From the NCBI GenBank assembly GCA_902363675.1, contig CABJAV010000014.1:1-64000 (forward strand): 64,000 nucleotides of DNA, written 5' to 3'. The notes beneath the pieces are model-generated. The model was not told the DNA's origin. It saw only the letters and a list, made by a program, of their open reading frames with translations, and ran no database searches. The position numbers and the translations under genes were made by a program. Below, in pieces: positions 34,227 through 46,382 of the stretch (positions are counted from its first letter, which is position 1; every line of letters starts with the position of its first letter). The DNA is from Lachnospiraceae bacterium. Lineage in GTDB: Bacteria > Bacillota > Clostridia > Lachnospirales > Lachnospiraceae.

Positions 34227-35216
34227 ATGGAAAGTTATCCGATTCGTACCGATCTGGCATTAGAATCGCAGGAGTGCTTAAAAAGGGACAGAGGAAATGT
34301 AAGGGGAATTCGTTTCTTTGAAGAAAAAAGGAAAAATGGAATTATTGTCAGTACGGTTGTTATCGATACGGAAAATGCGGCAAAAGCGATGGGGCGGCCG
34401 AAAGGAACTTATGTGACGATTGAGGCACCGGAGATGATTGAGGAAGATGCCGGATATCACAGGGATATTTCGATGGAACTGGCAAAGATTTTGCGTGATA
34501 TGCTTCCAAAGAGCAAATTCCCAAAAATAAGTGAAAATATGGAAACGGGAATTGATGTTTCTGTACTTGTGGTGGGACTGGGAAACCGGGAGGTGACACC
34601 GGATGCCTTAGGACCGAAGGTGGTTGATAATATGTTTATCACGCGCCATATCATGAATGAGTTTGGGCGTTATGCTTTTTCGGATGAAAATGTCAGCAGA
34701 ATCAGTGGTATTGTGCCGGGAGTGATGGCACAGACTGGAATGGAATGTGTGGAAATTTTAAAAGGAATTGTAAAGGAGACGCAGCCGGAACTGATCATTA
34801 CGGTGGATGCGCTGGCGGCGCGCAATGTCAAACGCCTTGGACGAACAATCCAGTTGACGGATACTGGTATTACACCGGGAAGCGGCATTGGAAATCACAG
34901 AAATGCCATCAATGAACAAAGTCTTGGATTACCGGTTATATCGCTTGGTGTGCCGACCGTTGTCAATGCAGCCACGATTGTTGCAGATGCGATGAGTGAA
35001 TTGATTGAAGCGGAGGCATCGTCCTGCCAGGATCTGGAGAAACTTGATGAACAGCAGAGGCAGGAATTGGCACATGGGCTTTTGTCACCGAAATTGAATG
35101 AGCTGTTTGTTACACCAAAGAACATCGATGAATCAATCAAGCAGTTGAGTTTCCTTCTGTCGGAAGGACTTAATATTGCATTGCTGGGGAATAAGGAGGA
35201 AAATGCGGGCATATAA
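34227..35216 (+). CDS. gpr: Spore germination protease GPR
   Basis: Degrades small acid-soluble spore proteins when spores germinate. The 329-residue protein opens with YPIRTDLALESQECLKRD, the propeptide region that GPR itself removes, and has VGLGNREVTPDALGPKVVDN, DALAARNVKRLGRTIQLTDTGI and GSGIGNHRNAI of family A25. ATG 34227 is chosen; the TTG at 34224 is also possible, both after AGGAGGG. It lies next to spoIIP as in Bacillus. It shows that the organism forms spores or descends from a spore former. Confidence 0.96.
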   Translation: MESYPIRTDLALESQECLKRDRGNVRGIRFFEEKRKNGIIVSTVVIDTENAAKAMGRPKGTYVTIEAPEMIEEDAGYHRDISMELAKILRDMLPKSKFPKISENMETGIDVSVLVVGLGNREVTPDALGPKVVDNMFITRHIMNEFGRYAFSDENVSRISGIVPGVMAQTGMECVEILKGIVKETQPELIITVDALAARNVKRLGRTIQLTDTGITPGSGIGNHRNAINEQSLGLPVISLGVPTVVNAATIVADAMSELIEAEASSCQDLEKLDEQQRQELAHGLLSPKLNELFVTPKNIDESIKQLSFLLSEGLNIALLGNKEENAGI

Positions 35217-35236
35217 TTATTCGAGGTGGTGATAAT

Positions 35237-36490
35237 TTGCGAAAGTCCAGAGCACGGTGGAGACAGTGCATTCTGTTTTGCATTGTTATAATAAGTATTT
35301 CTTTGATTTGGAGTTTCCTCTGCCGTCATGCAGACGGAATGGTAGAAAGCATGGGACAGAATCTGTCCATAAAATTTTATAACGGAGTTCTGAATCTCTA
35401 TGCCCCGGCATTCATTGAATCTCAGAAGGAAGGAGTGCCGGGGATGTATCGGGATGTAACGGCCAGTATATATCCGGCAATCGCATACAATGAAGAGGTG
35501 CTTTGGTATGAATCGCAGGCAGAGGGGGTGCTTGCCTGCGAAAATCTTGCGGCTCAGGAAAATGAACAGGCAAAACAGATTCTTACGGAAAATCAGCAGG
35601 CAAAAGATAATGAAAAAACTACATATGCAGATTCTGAAAAAAAGCAGGAGAATGTTTTGCAAACCGCAAAAGTGGACGAGACTGGAAAAAAGAATAAGAA
35701 AAAGAAAGGAAAGGACAAGGGGAAAAAAGAAAAAATCAATCGTAAAAAACTACAGGATTTTGATTATCTGCGTCAGACATTTTATCAGGTGGATAATACG
35801 ACAACGATCAATAGGGATCAGTTGAATGTCGATGCATTGCTTTCGGAAAATATGAAAATTGATACCAGTGGCGATGGCCCTCAGATATTGATTTATCATA
35901 CCCATTCCCAGGAAGGATATAAAGACTCTAAGGCGGGAGATGCAAAGACTTCCGTGATCGGTGTGGGGGACCGGCTGACAGAACTGCTCGAAGAAAAAGG
36001 GTTTAAGGTATTGCATCATAAAGGAAAGTATGATGTGGGAAAGCGTGACAGGGCATATTCTGTAGCGGCGTCAAATCTGCAGAAAATTCTTGAGGAAAAT
36101 CCTTCGATTCAGGTGGTGATTGATTTACATAGGGATGGTGTGGCGGAAAGCACACATCTTGTTACGGAGCAAAATGGGAAAAAGATGGCACAGATCATGT
36201 TCTTTAATGGATTGAGCCGGACAACAGCCACAGGAGATATTGCTTATCTGAAAAATCCGTATATTGCGGATAATCTTGCTTTTTCTTTTCAGATGCAGCT
36301 TGCAGCGGCAGAGTATTATCCGGATTTTACGCGGCGTATTTATCTGAAGGGGTATCGTTATAATATGCATTTTTGTCCAAAATCACTTCTGGTTGAAGTG
36401 GGGGCGCAGACCAATACATATGAAGAGGCGGAAAATGCGATGGAACCGCTTGCAGATATCCTTGCAAAGGTGTTGAAATCAGACGACTAA
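35237..36490 (+). CDS. spoIIP: Stage II sporulation protein P
   Basis: Cell-wall amidase and endopeptidase that works with SpoIID and SpoIIM in engulfment of the forespore. The 417-residue protein has one N-terminal membrane helix (CILFCIVIISISLIWSFLC, about 14-32), a long charged linker with a Lys-rich run (about 145-175), and the C-terminal amidase domain with ILIYHTHSQEGY, VIDLHRDGV and LLVEVGAQTNTYEEA. The start is TTG 35237 after GAGGTGGTG, with no ATG in a suitable place. It follows gpr after 20 bases. Confidence 0.95.
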   Translation: MRKSRARWRQCILFCIVIISISLIWSFLCRHADGMVESMGQNLSIKFYNGVLNLYAPAFIESQKEGVPGMYRDVTASIYPAIAYNEEVLWYESQAEGVLACENLAAQENEQAKQILTENQQAKDNEKTTYADSEKKQENVLQTAKVDETGKKNKKKKGKDKGKKEKINRKKLQDFDYLRQTFYQVDNTTTINRDQLNVDALLSENMKIDTSGDGPQILIYHTHSQEGYKDSKAGDAKTSVIGVGDRLTELLEEKGFKVLHHKGKYDVGKRDRAYSVAASNLQKILEENPSIQVVIDLHRDGVAESTHLVTEQNGKKMAQIMFFNGLSRTTATGDIAYLKNPYIADNLAFSFQMQLAAAEYYPDFTRRIYLKGYRYNMHFCPKSLLVEVGAQTNTYEEAENAMEPLADILAKVLKSDD

Positions 36491-36551
36491 ACAGCTTATA
36501 ATAGATGTATATTTAAGTGGTCTGATATTCAACTGCAAAGGGGCAAAAGAG

Positions 36552-36974
36552 ATGGAAACAGAAAAACTGATCAGGGAAGCATTTCAGGCGCGGCGTATGG
36601 CGTATACGCCGTATTCGCATTTTCAGGTGGGAGCGGCGCTGCTGACAAAAGAAGGTCGCATTTATAGAGGTTGTAATATTGAAAATGCCGCATATACACC
36701 GACAAATTGTGCAGAGCGTACCGCGTTTTTTAAAGCGGTCAGTGAAGGAGAACACAATTTTGCAGCGATAGCAATCGTTGGAGGAGCGGAGGATGCCGGT
36801 CAGCTGGATTATTGTGCGCCGTGTGGTGTCTGTCGGCAGGTGATGATGGAATTTTGTGAACCGGCTACATTTACGATTATTCTGGCAAAATCAGAACATG
36901 AATATTGTATATATAAACTGGAAGAATTATTCCCGATGGGATTTGGACCAAAGAATCTGGAGGAAAACATATGA
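36552..36974 (+). CDS. cdd: Cytidine deaminase
   Basis: Converts cytidine and deoxycytidine to the uridine forms for salvage. The 140-residue protein has the zinc motif NCAERTAFFKAV with the proton-shuttle Glu and PCGVCRQVMMEF. YTPYSHFQVGAALL and GCNIENAAY bind substrate. A TATAAT lies at 36497-36502. It overlaps the start of add by four bases, making a nucleoside-salvage pair placed between spoIIP and lepA. Confidence 0.95.
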   Translation: METEKLIREAFQARRMAYTPYSHFQVGAALLTKEGRIYRGCNIENAAYTPTNCAERTAFFKAVSEGEHNFAAIAIVGGAEDAGQLDYCAPCGVCRQVMMEFCEPATFTIILAKSEHEYCIYKLEELFPMGFGPKNLEENI

Positions 36975-37972
36975 TGAATCGTTTTATCGCATACAATATG
37001 CCGAAAATTGAGCTGCACTGTCATCTGGATGGCTCGATGAGTGTGGAACTGACACAGAAGCTGCTTGCCGATATGGGCGAAGAATATACAAAGGAAGAGT
37101 TACAGGAGGCTTTGACGGCGCCGATGGACTGTCCGTCTCTTGCAGATTACCTGAAGCGGTTTGATTTGCCGCTTCGCTGCCTGCAGACGAAGGAAGGGCT
37201 TCGCGCAGCGGCGGAGGAACTTGCGCTTCGTGCGGCAAAGGAGCAGGTAAAGTATCTGGAAGTACGATTTGCCCCTTCTTTTTCAACGCAGCAGGGACTG
37301 AAAATTACAGAGATCATTGAGAGTGTGAATGAAGGATTAAAATCTGCCGAGGCAAAACGCGATATCCATACGGGAATCCTGGTTTGCGCGATGCGGAATC
37401 TTGACCAGGAGACAAATCTTTCGATGCTCAAAGATGCAAGAGAACTTCTCGGATCCGGTGTTGTGGGATGTGATCTCGCGGGAGATGAGAAAGCATATCC
37501 GACATCCGGGTTTCGTGAGCTTTTTGAGTGGGCAAGAAAGAATGACATGCCTTTTACCATTCATTCGGGAGAATGCGGTAGCACGCTTAACATTCAGACG
37601 GCAATCGAGTATGGTGCAAGAAGAATCGGGCACGGAATCGCTATGAAGGACGCCCCGGAACTGATGAAGCTTTGTGCGGATAAGAAGATTGGCGTGGAAC
37701 TTTGCCCAACGAGCAACTTACAGACCAAGGCGATCAATTCCATCGAGGAATATCCGTTTAAAAAGTTCTACGAAGCGGGAATTCCGATGTCGATTAATAC
37801 GGACAATCGCACGGTGAGCGATACGACATGTACGGACGAGTATATGAGACTGGTTGATGCAGGGATGTTTAAGGAGGCAATGTGCCAGAAAATCTATATG
37901 GCGTCGCTTGCTGCAAGTTTTGCGGATGATTCCGTAAAGCAGGAAGTTTTTAGCAGATGGCCGATTATGTAG
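36971..37972 (+). CDS. add: Adenosine deaminase
   Basis: Deaminates adenosine and deoxyadenosine to inosine forms. The 333-residue protein has the metal motif ELHCHLDGSM, FTIHSGECGS, RIGHGIAM and ELCPTSNLQT. The last metal ligand region is SINTDNRTVSDT, the bacterial variant of NTDDP. The start overlaps the cdd stop (ATGATG at 36971), with GGAGG eight bases upstream; the second ATG at 36974 is equally possible. Confidence 0.94.
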   Translation: MMNRFIAYNMPKIELHCHLDGSMSVELTQKLLADMGEEYTKEELQEALTAPMDCPSLADYLKRFDLPLRCLQTKEGLRAAAEELALRAAKEQVKYLEVRFAPSFSTQQGLKITEIIESVNEGLKSAEAKRDIHTGILVCAMRNLDQETNLSMLKDARELLGSGVVGCDLAGDEKAYPTSGFRELFEWARKNDMPFTIHSGECGSTLNIQTAIEYGARRIGHGIAMKDAPELMKLCADKKIGVELCPTSNLQTKAINSIEEYPFKKFYEAGIPMSINTDNRTVSDTTCTDEYMRLVDAGMFKEAMCQKIYMASLAASFADDSVKQEVFSRWPIM

Positions 37973-37983
37973 TGAACAAAATC

Positions 37984-38012
37984 TTGAAAAAATCAGATTT
38001 TTTCCGTATAAT
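37984..38012 (+). promoter_or_regulatory. Promoter of lepA
   Basis: TTGAAA (37984-37989), a 17-base spacer and TATAAT (38007-38012), about 59 bases before lepA. An A-run/T-run stem (AAAAAATC/GATTTTTT) overlaps it and may end the cdd-add transcript. Confidence 0.7.
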
Positions 38013-38070
38013 TAAGTTTTGTCAATAACGAAGAGAATGAGCCATTGAAATAGATGGCAGGAGGAACTAT

Positions 38071-39882
38071 ATGTCAATCGATCAGAGCAAAATTCGTAAT
38101 TTTTGCATTATTGCCCATATCGATCATGGCAAGTCTACACTTGCAGATCGTATTATAGAAAAGACTGGTACACTGACCAGCCGCGAGATGCAGGCACAGG
38201 TACTTGACAACATGGATCTCGAACGTGAGCGTGGTATCACCATCAAGTCGCAGGCTGTTCGTATTATTTACAATGCGAAGGATGGAGAAGAATATATTTT
38301 TAATCTGATTGATACCCCGGGACATGTGGATTTTAATTATGAGGTTTCCCGAAGCCTTGCAGCATGTGATGGAGCAATCCTTGTCGTGGATGCGGCACAG
38401 GGTGTTGAGGCACAGACACTTGCCAATGTATATCTGGCACTGGATCATGACCTTGATGTGATGCCGGTAATTAACAAAATTGATCTGCCAAGTGCAAGAC
38501 CCGATGAAGTCGTGCAGGAGATTGAGGATGTGATTGGAATTGAAGCGGCCGATGCGCCACGCATTTCTGCAAAAACAGGATTAAATATCGAAGATGTACT
38601 GGAACAGATCGTGCACAAAATTCCGGCACCGACCGGAGATCCGACAGCGCCGCTTCAGGCATTGATCTTTGATGCAATATATGATTCCTACAAAGGTGTC
38701 ATCATATTCTGCCGTATCAAGGAAGGTACTGTTAAAGTCGGCACAAAAATCAAAATGATGGCTACCGGTGCAGAGGATCTTGTTACAGAAGTTGGTTATT
38801 TTGGAGCAGGGCAGTTTATTCCATGTGATGAATTATCGGCTGGAATGGTTGGATATATTGCAGCAAGTATCAAGAATGTACGGGATACACAGGTGGGTGA
38901 TACTGTTACGGACAGTGAGCGTCCGTGTGCGGAACCGCTTCCAGGATACAAGAAAGTAAATCCAATGGTTTACTGTGGACTTTACCCGGCAGATTCTGCC
39001 AAGTATCCGGATCTGCGTGATGCGCTAGAAAAGCTGCAGGTTAATGATGCTTCTTTGTATTATGAGCCGGAGACTTCGTTGGCACTTGGCTTTGGATTCC
39101 GATGTGGATTTTTGGGCCTGTTACATCTTGAAATCATTCAGGAACGGTTGGAAAGAGAATTTAATCTGGATCTTGTAACGACAGCACCGAGCGTAATTTA
39201 TAAGGTGCATAAGACAAATGGCGAGGTGATTGATCTGACCAATCCGTCTAATCTGCCGGATCCGTCAGAGATTGAATATATGGAAGAACCGTTTGTGGCA
39301 GCAGAAATCATGGTGACCAGCGAATACGTCGGGGCAATCATGAAACTGTGTCAGGAGCGTCGTGGTATTTATATCAGCATGGATTATATAGAAGCAACTC
39401 GTGCAGTGATCAAATATGATCTGCCGCTCAATGAAATTATTTATGACTTTTTCGATGCGTTAAAGTCCCGTTCCCGTGGATATGCATCGTTTGATTATGA
39501 GATGAAAGGCTATGTGCGTTCAGAACTGGTTAAGCTGGATATTCTGATTAACCGTGAGATGGTAGATGCTCTTTCCTTTATCGTGTTCAAAGAAAGCGCC
39601 TATGAGAGAGGCCGCAAAATGTGTGAGCGTTTAAAGAAAGAAATTCCAAGACATTTATTTGAAATTCCGATTCAGGCATCCGTTGGAGGAAAAATTATTG
39701 CCCGTGAAACCGTTAAGGCTATGCGTAAGGATGTGCTTGCCAAGTGTTACGGCGGTGATATTTCCCGTAAGAAGAAACTTCTGGAAAAACAGAAGGAAGG
39801 TAAGAAACGTATGCGTCAGATCGGAACCGTAGAAGTGCCGCAGGAGGCATTTATGAGTGTACTGAAACTGGACGAAGATTAA
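38071..39882 (+). CDS. lepA: Elongation factor 4 (LepA)
   Basis: Ribosome-bound GTPase thought to help back-translocation or initiation under stress. The 603-residue protein has the G motifs [21 protein letters not shown] and [13 protein letters not shown], the EF-G-like domains, and the LepA-specific C-terminus ([21 protein letters not shown]). AGGAGG precedes ATG 38071. Its stop overlaps the hemW start in TAATG. Confidence 0.98.
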   Translation: MSIDQSKIRNFCIIAHIDHGKSTLADRIIEKTGTLTSREMQAQVLDNMDLERERGITIKSQAVRIIYNAKDGEEYIFNLIDTPGHVDFNYEVSRSLAACDGAILVVDAAQGVEAQTLANVYLALDHDLDVMPVINKIDLPSARPDEVVQEIEDVIGIEAADAPRISAKTGLNIEDVLEQIVHKIPAPTGDPTAPLQALIFDAIYDSYKGVIIFCRIKEGTVKVGTKIKMMATGAEDLVTEVGYFGAGQFIPCDELSAGMVGYIAASIKNVRDTQVGDTVTDSERPCAEPLPGYKKVNPMVYCGLYPADSAKYPDLRDALEKLQVNDASLYYEPETSLALGFGFRCGFLGLLHLEIIQERLEREFNLDLVTTAPSVIYKVHKTNGEVIDLTNPSNLPDPSEIEYMEEPFVAAEIMVTSEYVGAIMKLCQERRGIYISMDYIEATRAVIKYDLPLNEIIYDFFDALKSRSRGYASFDYEMKGYVRSELVKLDILINREMVDALSFIVFKESAYERGRKMCERLKKEIPRHLFEIPIQASVGGKIIARETVKAMRKDVLAKCYGGDISRKKKLLEKQKEGKKRMRQIGTVEVPQEAFMSVLKLDED

Positions 39883-41123
39883 TGAATATGAAGAATAATT
39901 TAGAATTATATGTGCATACTCCTTTTTGCGTGAAGAAATGCGATTACTGTGATTTCCTTTCTTTTACAGCGGACAGCAAGACACAGATTCAGTATGTACA
40001 TGCACTGCTGAAAGAAATTCGCTTTTATGGCGAGTTGATGCAGTCTTATGAGGTATCTACAATTTATATTGGAGGCGGTACGCCAAGCTGGTTAGAACCG
40101 GAACTTCTCATTGCTGTGATGGAACAGATCTACAAAAGTTTTCATGTGAGGGAAGATGCGGAAATTACGCTCGAGTGTAACCCGGGAACAGTCACAATCG
40201 CAAAATTCGGAGCTTATAAAAAAGTAGGAATCAACCGGCTTTCTATCGGCATGCAGTCGGCAAATGATGATGAGTTAAAGTCACTTGGGCGAATTCATAC
40301 CTTTGAGCAGTTTTTAAAAACATACAAGCTTGCGAGAAATCTCGGTTTTCATAATATAAATGTTGATATCATGAGCGGGCTGCCACATCAGACAGTTGAA
40401 AAGTTTACCCAGACATTGCAGAAAGTCATCCGTCTAAAACCGGAACATATTTCTGCGTACTCATTGATTATTGAAAAGGGAACTCCTTTTTACGACCGCT
40501 ATAAATTCGATGTAGTGCGTCAGGAGGCCGGAATGAAAACGGAGGAACTTCCTTCGGAGGATGAGGTATACAGGAGCTTAAAGAAAACGCAAAGTATGTT
40601 AAAAGAGGCAGGCTATCATCATTATGAGGTATCCAATTTTGCAAAACCAGGTTATGAGTGCCAGCACAATATTGGATACTGGGTAAGAGAAAATTATCTT
40701 GGACTTGGCTTGGGAGCTGCATCGTTAATCGATAATGTACGCTATTCGAATACAAGAGAACTGTATGAGTATAATGAAATCTGTGGAAAGCTCACAACAT
40801 TGCCGCCAGAGGCATTTGCCGGAGAAGAAGGCATGCCAGCACCGGAAGGACACTGGTTTGGAACAAATCTTCACACCGAGGCTAATGTCATTACCCGCAA
40901 AGGACAAATGGAGGAATTTATGTTCCTCGGATTACGCTTGACAGGGGGGGTGACACGCAAGGCTTTCGAGGATGCGTTTGGTATGCCGATTGAAGCGGTA
41001 TATCCGGAAGTGTTACGCCAATTGAAAGATCAGCAACTCATTCAGCAGCGTGAAGGAAGAATCAAGCTTACGGATCGCGGAATGGATGTTGCCAATTATG
41101 TGATGGCTCAGTTTTTATTATAA
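39882..41123 (+). CDS. hemW: Radical SAM heme chaperone HemW
   Basis: Related to coproporphyrinogen III dehydrogenase, but family members here are taken to insert heme or handle porphyrin. The 413-residue protein has the iron-sulfur motif CVKKCDYCDF (residues about 16-25), YIGGGTPSWL, the Gly-rich SAM region and the HemN C-terminal domain. It keeps the position after lepA and before hrcA seen in Bacillus. The short overlap with lepA implies coupled translation. Confidence 0.93.
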   Translation: MNMKNNLELYVHTPFCVKKCDYCDFLSFTADSKTQIQYVHALLKEIRFYGELMQSYEVSTIYIGGGTPSWLEPELLIAVMEQIYKSFHVREDAEITLECNPGTVTIAKFGAYKKVGINRLSIGMQSANDDELKSLGRIHTFEQFLKTYKLARNLGFHNINVDIMSGLPHQTVEKFTQTLQKVIRLKPEHISAYSLIIEKGTPFYDRYKFDVVRQEAGMKTEELPSEDEVYRSLKKTQSMLKEAGYHHYEVSNFAKPGYECQHNIGYWVRENYLGLGLGAASLIDNVRYSNTRELYEYNEICGKLTTLPPEAFAGEEGMPAPEGHWFGTNLHTEANVITRKGQMEEFMFLGLRLTGGVTRKAFEDAFGMPIEAVYPEVLRQLKDQQLIQQREGRIKLTDRGMDVANYVMAQFLL

Positions 41124-41153
41124 GTGTATATAAAAAAAGTATAAAATAAAAAT

Positions 41154-41199
41154 AAAATAGCACGAAGGTGTTGACAAGAAAAACCCTTGGTGCTATTTT
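41154..41199 (+). promoter_or_regulatory. hrcA promoter nested in a terminator-like stem
   Basis: TTGACA (41171-41176), 17 bases and TATTTT (41194-41199) form the promoter. The flanks AAAATAGCACGAAGG (41154-41168) and CCTTGGTGCTATTTT (41185-41199) pair with a single mismatch, putting the -35 box in the loop and the -10 box in the 3' arm. The stem probably ends hemW. Confidence 0.7.
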
Positions 41200-41214
41200 A
41201 ATACCAGAACGATA

Positions 41215-41241
41215 TTAGCACTCTAAATAAATGAGTGCTAA
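41215..41241 (+). promoter_or_regulatory. CIRCE operator
   Basis: The perfect inverted repeat TTAGCACTC-N9-GAGTGCTAA is the binding site of HrcA. It lies just after the -10 box of the hrcA promoter, so HrcA represses its own operon with grpE, dnaK and dnaJ until heat shock. Confidence 0.98.
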
Positions 41242-41274
41242 CAATAAAGATTCCAGATTACAGGAGAATGTGAA

Positions 41275-42339
41275 ATGGGAATGGATAAGGAACAGTTAGG
41301 TGAACGAAAAGTAAAAATATTAGATGCAATCATCCGAAACTATCTGGCAACGGGCGAACCGGTTGGATCGCGAACCATTTCCAAGTATACGGATTTGAAT
41401 TTAAGTTCAGCAACCATCCGTAACGAGATGTCAGATCTTGAGGAACTGGGATATATCGTGCAGCCTCATACTTCTGCCGGACGTATTCCTTCCGATAAAG
41501 GATATCGGTTTTATGTCGATCATCTGATGGAAGAGAAGGATCGGGAAGTAAAAGAGATGAAAGACTTCGTCATTGAAAAGACGGAGAAGATGGATCAGGT
41601 ATTGAAGCAGGTTGCAAAAATGCTTGCCAATAATACCAATTATGCAACACTTGTTTCTGCGCCGACTTACAGCACGAACAAGATTAAATTTATACAGTTG
41701 TCAAATGTGGATGAATCTCATATTCTTGCAGTTATTGTTTTGAACAGTAACATTGTAAAGAATCAGATGATAGAGGTCGAGGAACAGCTTGACAATGAGA
41801 CAATCCTGAAATTGAACATTCTGTTAAATACAGCGCTCAATGGATTGTCACTTCAGGAAATCAACCTTGGCACGATTGCAAAGCTAAAGGAGCAGGCAGG
41901 AATCCACAGTACGATCGTTGGTGATGTGTTAGATGCACTGGCGCAGACACTCAGCGAAAACGAAGATTTACAGATTTACACCAGCGGCGCAACGAATATT
42001 TTGAAGTATCCGGAGTTGTCGGATGCGGAAAGTGCAACGAATCTTCTTTCCACATTTGAGGAAAAAGATGAACTTTTGAACCTTGTGACAGAATCCCTTT
42101 CCGATGATCAGAAAGAGAAAGGAAATGGTATTCAGGTTTATATAGGAAATGAAGCCCCGGTACAGACCATGAAAGACTGCAGTATTGTTACTGCAACATA
42201 TGATCTTGGGGAAGGCGTGAAAGGAACCATCGGAATCGTTGGTCCGAAACGTATGGATTACGAAAATGTAGTAGATAATTTGAAAAATCTGAAATCCCAG
42301 CTGGATGGAATATTTGAAAAGAACAAGCAGGATTCATAG
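41275..42339 (+). CDS. hrcA: Heat-inducible transcription repressor HrcA
   Basis: Represses class I heat-shock genes by binding CIRCE. The 354-residue protein has the N-terminal winged helix (ATGEPVGSRTISKYTDLNLS, SSATIRNEMSDLEELGY, PHTSAGRIPSDKGYRFYVD) and the GAF-like C-terminal domain. CAGGAGAATG precedes ATG 41275. It heads the operon hrcA-grpE-dnaK-dnaJ. Confidence 0.98.
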   Translation: MGMDKEQLGERKVKILDAIIRNYLATGEPVGSRTISKYTDLNLSSATIRNEMSDLEELGYIVQPHTSAGRIPSDKGYRFYVDHLMEEKDREVKEMKDFVIEKTEKMDQVLKQVAKMLANNTNYATLVSAPTYSTNKIKFIQLSNVDESHILAVIVLNSNIVKNQMIEVEEQLDNETILKLNILLNTALNGLSLQEINLGTIAKLKEQAGIHSTIVGDVLDALAQTLSENEDLQIYTSGATNILKYPELSDAESATNLLSTFEEKDELLNLVTESLSDDQKEKGNGIQVYIGNEAPVQTMKDCSIVTATYDLGEGVKGTIGIVGPKRMDYENVVDNLKNLKSQLDGIFEKNKQDS

Positions 42340-42353
42340 AAAGGCGGTAAAAC

Positions 42354-43019
42354 ATGGCAGAGACAAATAACAAGGATGTCACGGAAGAATTAGAAAAGGA
42401 CAAAGTCGTTGAAGAGACAGTAGATACAGAAGAAAACAAAGCGGCTGAGGAGAGTGCAGAGGAAACAAAAACAGAGGATTCTGCAGAGAAAGAAAATGCA
42501 CAGGATACAGAAGCAGCTTCGGAAGAGACAGATACAAAAGAAAAGAAAGATGGCATCTTTGGCAAAAAGAAGAAAAAAGATAAAAAAGATGCGCAGATCG
42601 AAGATCTCAATGATCGCTTAAGACGTCAGATGGCAGAGTTCGATAATTTCCGTAAGCGTTCAGAAAAAGAAAAATCCCAAATGTTTGACATGGGTGCAAA
42701 GTCCATAATTGAGAAAGTACTTCCAATCGTGGACAATTTTGAACGAGGACTTGCAGCAGTACCGGAAGAACAGAAAGATGATGCTTTTGTCACCGGTATG
42801 GATAAAGTATATAAGCAACTGATGACAGAGTTCGATTCTATTGGAGTGAAACCAATTGAGGCAGTCGGACAGGAGTTTAACCCGGATCTTCATAATGCAG
42901 TCATGCAGGTGGAGAGCGAAGAGTTTGAACCTGGCATTGTAGCACAGGAACTTCAGAAAGGCTATATGTACAAAGATACCGTGGTTCGCCACAGTATGGT
43001 AGCTGTTGTAAGTGAATAA
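42354..43019 (+). CDS. grpE: Nucleotide exchange factor GrpE
   Basis: Releases ADP from DnaK. The 221-residue protein has a very acidic N-terminal tail (about 1-75, Glu-rich), a short Lys-rich run, the long dimer helix (LNDRLRRQMAEFDNFRKRSEKE) and the C-terminal beta domain (GQEFNPDLHNAVMQVE, QKGYMYKDTVVRHSMVAV). The tail is longer than in E. coli but common in clostridia. 14 bases after hrcA. Confidence 0.97.
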   Translation: MAETNNKDVTEELEKDKVVEETVDTEENKAAEESAEETKTEDSAEKENAQDTEAASEETDTKEKKDGIFGKKKKKDKKDAQIEDLNDRLRRQMAEFDNFRKRSEKEKSQMFDMGAKSIIEKVLPIVDNFERGLAAVPEEQKDDAFVTGMDKVYKQLMTEFDSIGVKPIEAVGQEFNPDLHNAVMQVESEEFEPGIVAQELQKGYMYKDTVVRHSMVAVVSE

Positions 43020-43089
43020 GTTTTTTCCCATCTGTTATGGATGGTAAAAATATAAACATGTTAACAAAACAATGAATTGATAAATATAG

Positions 43090-45006
<1,917 letters not shown>

Positions 45007-45030
45007 TTACGGTAAATAGATTAAGCACGA

Positions 45031-45060
45031 CGGGGTTTCCGGTTTTCCGGAAACCCTATG
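45031..45060 (+). terminator. Stem-loop between dnaK and dnaJ
   Basis: A perfect stem GGGTTTCCGG-tttt-CCGGAAACCC (45033-45042/45047-45056) lacks a T run afterwards. It more likely protects dnaK RNA or lowers dnaJ expression than stops transcription fully. Confidence 0.7.
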
Positions 45061-45083
45061 TGCGGATATAAGGAAAAAGAATT

Positions 45084-46253
45084 ATGGCAGAAAAAAGAGA
45101 TTATTATGAAGTCCTTGGCATTCCAAAGACGGCAACGGAGGCAGAGATTAAAAAGGCTTTCCGTACAACTGCAAAAAAATATCATCCGGATATGCACCCG
45201 GGCGATAAGGAATGCGAGGAAAAGTTCAAAGAGGCGCAGGAAGCCTACGCAGTATTGAGCGATCCGGACAAGAGACGTCAGTATGATCAGTTTGGTCATG
45301 CCGCATTCGACGGCAGTGCAGGTGGCGGAGCCGGCGGTTTTGATTTTTCCGGCATGGATATGGGCGATATTTTCGGCGATATTTTTGGCGATTTCTTTGG
45401 CGGAGGATCCAGAAGAAGCACAAACAATGGTCCACAGAAAGGTGCGAATGTACGTCTGAGTGTTCGGATCACTTTTGAGGAAGCAATTTTTGGATGCACA
45501 AAGGAATTGGAATTTTCCTATAAGGAAGAGTGTAAGGCCTGTCATGGAACAGGCGCAAAACCGGGTACATCACCAGAGACCTGTACAAAATGTGGCGGAA
45601 AAGGTAAGGTAGTATATTCCCAGCAGTCGTTGTTTGGCATGATGCAGAATGTACAGACTTGTCCAGATTGTCAGGGAACAGGTAAAGTTGTAAAAGAAAA
45701 ATGTCCGGATTGTCGAGGCAATGGTTACGTCGCAAAGAGAGTTAAGAAGATGGTAGATATTCCGGCTGGTATTGATAATGGTCAGTGCGTAAGGGTAAGA
45801 GACTACGGAGAACCTGGTAAAAATGGCGGACCAAGAGGAGATCTGCTTGTGGAAGTCATCGTATCCAGAAATCCAGGATTCGAGCGTCGGGATATGGATA
45901 TTTTTTCGAATGCATCTATTTCGTTTGGTATTGCAGCACTTGGCGGAGATGTGCGCATTAAGACAGTGGATGGTGATATTATTTATACTGTTGCTCCGGG
46001 AACACAGACGGGTACAAGAATCCGCCTGAAAGGAAAGGGCGTGCCTTCGATTCGTAACAAAGCGGTCAGAGGCAATCATTATGTTACTTTGATTGTCAAT
46101 ACACCAACAGGTCTGAGCAAAGAAGCAAAAGATGCTTTGCGCAAATTTGATGAACTGACAGGTGGATCACTGACAAAAGAAGGCGGGGCACCATCATCCG
46201 GCAAGGAAAAGAAGAAAGGTTTCATGGATAAGTTCAAGGAGACGTTTGAATAA
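45084..46253 (+). CDS. dnaJ: Chaperone DnaJ (Hsp40)
   Basis: Delivers substrates to DnaK and stimulates its ATPase. The 389-residue protein has the J domain with HPD ([18 protein letters not shown]), a Gly/Phe-rich region (about 70-115), four CxxCxGxG zinc repeats ([32 protein letters not shown]) and the C-terminal peptide-binding domains. A normal full-length type I DnaJ, last gene of the HrcA operon. Confidence 0.98.
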   Translation: MAEKRDYYEVLGIPKTATEAEIKKAFRTTAKKYHPDMHPGDKECEEKFKEAQEAYAVLSDPDKRRQYDQFGHAAFDGSAGGGAGGFDFSGMDMGDIFGDIFGDFFGGGSRRSTNNGPQKGANVRLSVRITFEEAIFGCTKELEFSYKEECKACHGTGAKPGTSPETCTKCGGKGKVVYSQQSLFGMMQNVQTCPDCQGTGKVVKEKCPDCRGNGYVAKRVKKMVDIPAGIDNGQCVRVRDYGEPGKNGGPRGDLLVEVIVSRNPGFERRDMDIFSNASISFGIAALGGDVRIKTVDGDIIYTVAPGTQTGTRIRLKGKGVPSIRNKAVRGNHYVTLIVNTPTGLSKEAKDALRKFDELTGGSLTKEGGAPSSGKEKKKGFMDKFKETFE

Positions 46254-46382
46254 TTTTCACGCGTTTAGTACAAATCGCCTATAGACTTCTAAATCTAAAT
46301 GTTGTATTATGTGCCTAGTGGGAATGAAATATTTGAACTAGATATAGTATAATGTTAATGTATTTGAAGGAGTTTGAATGCT

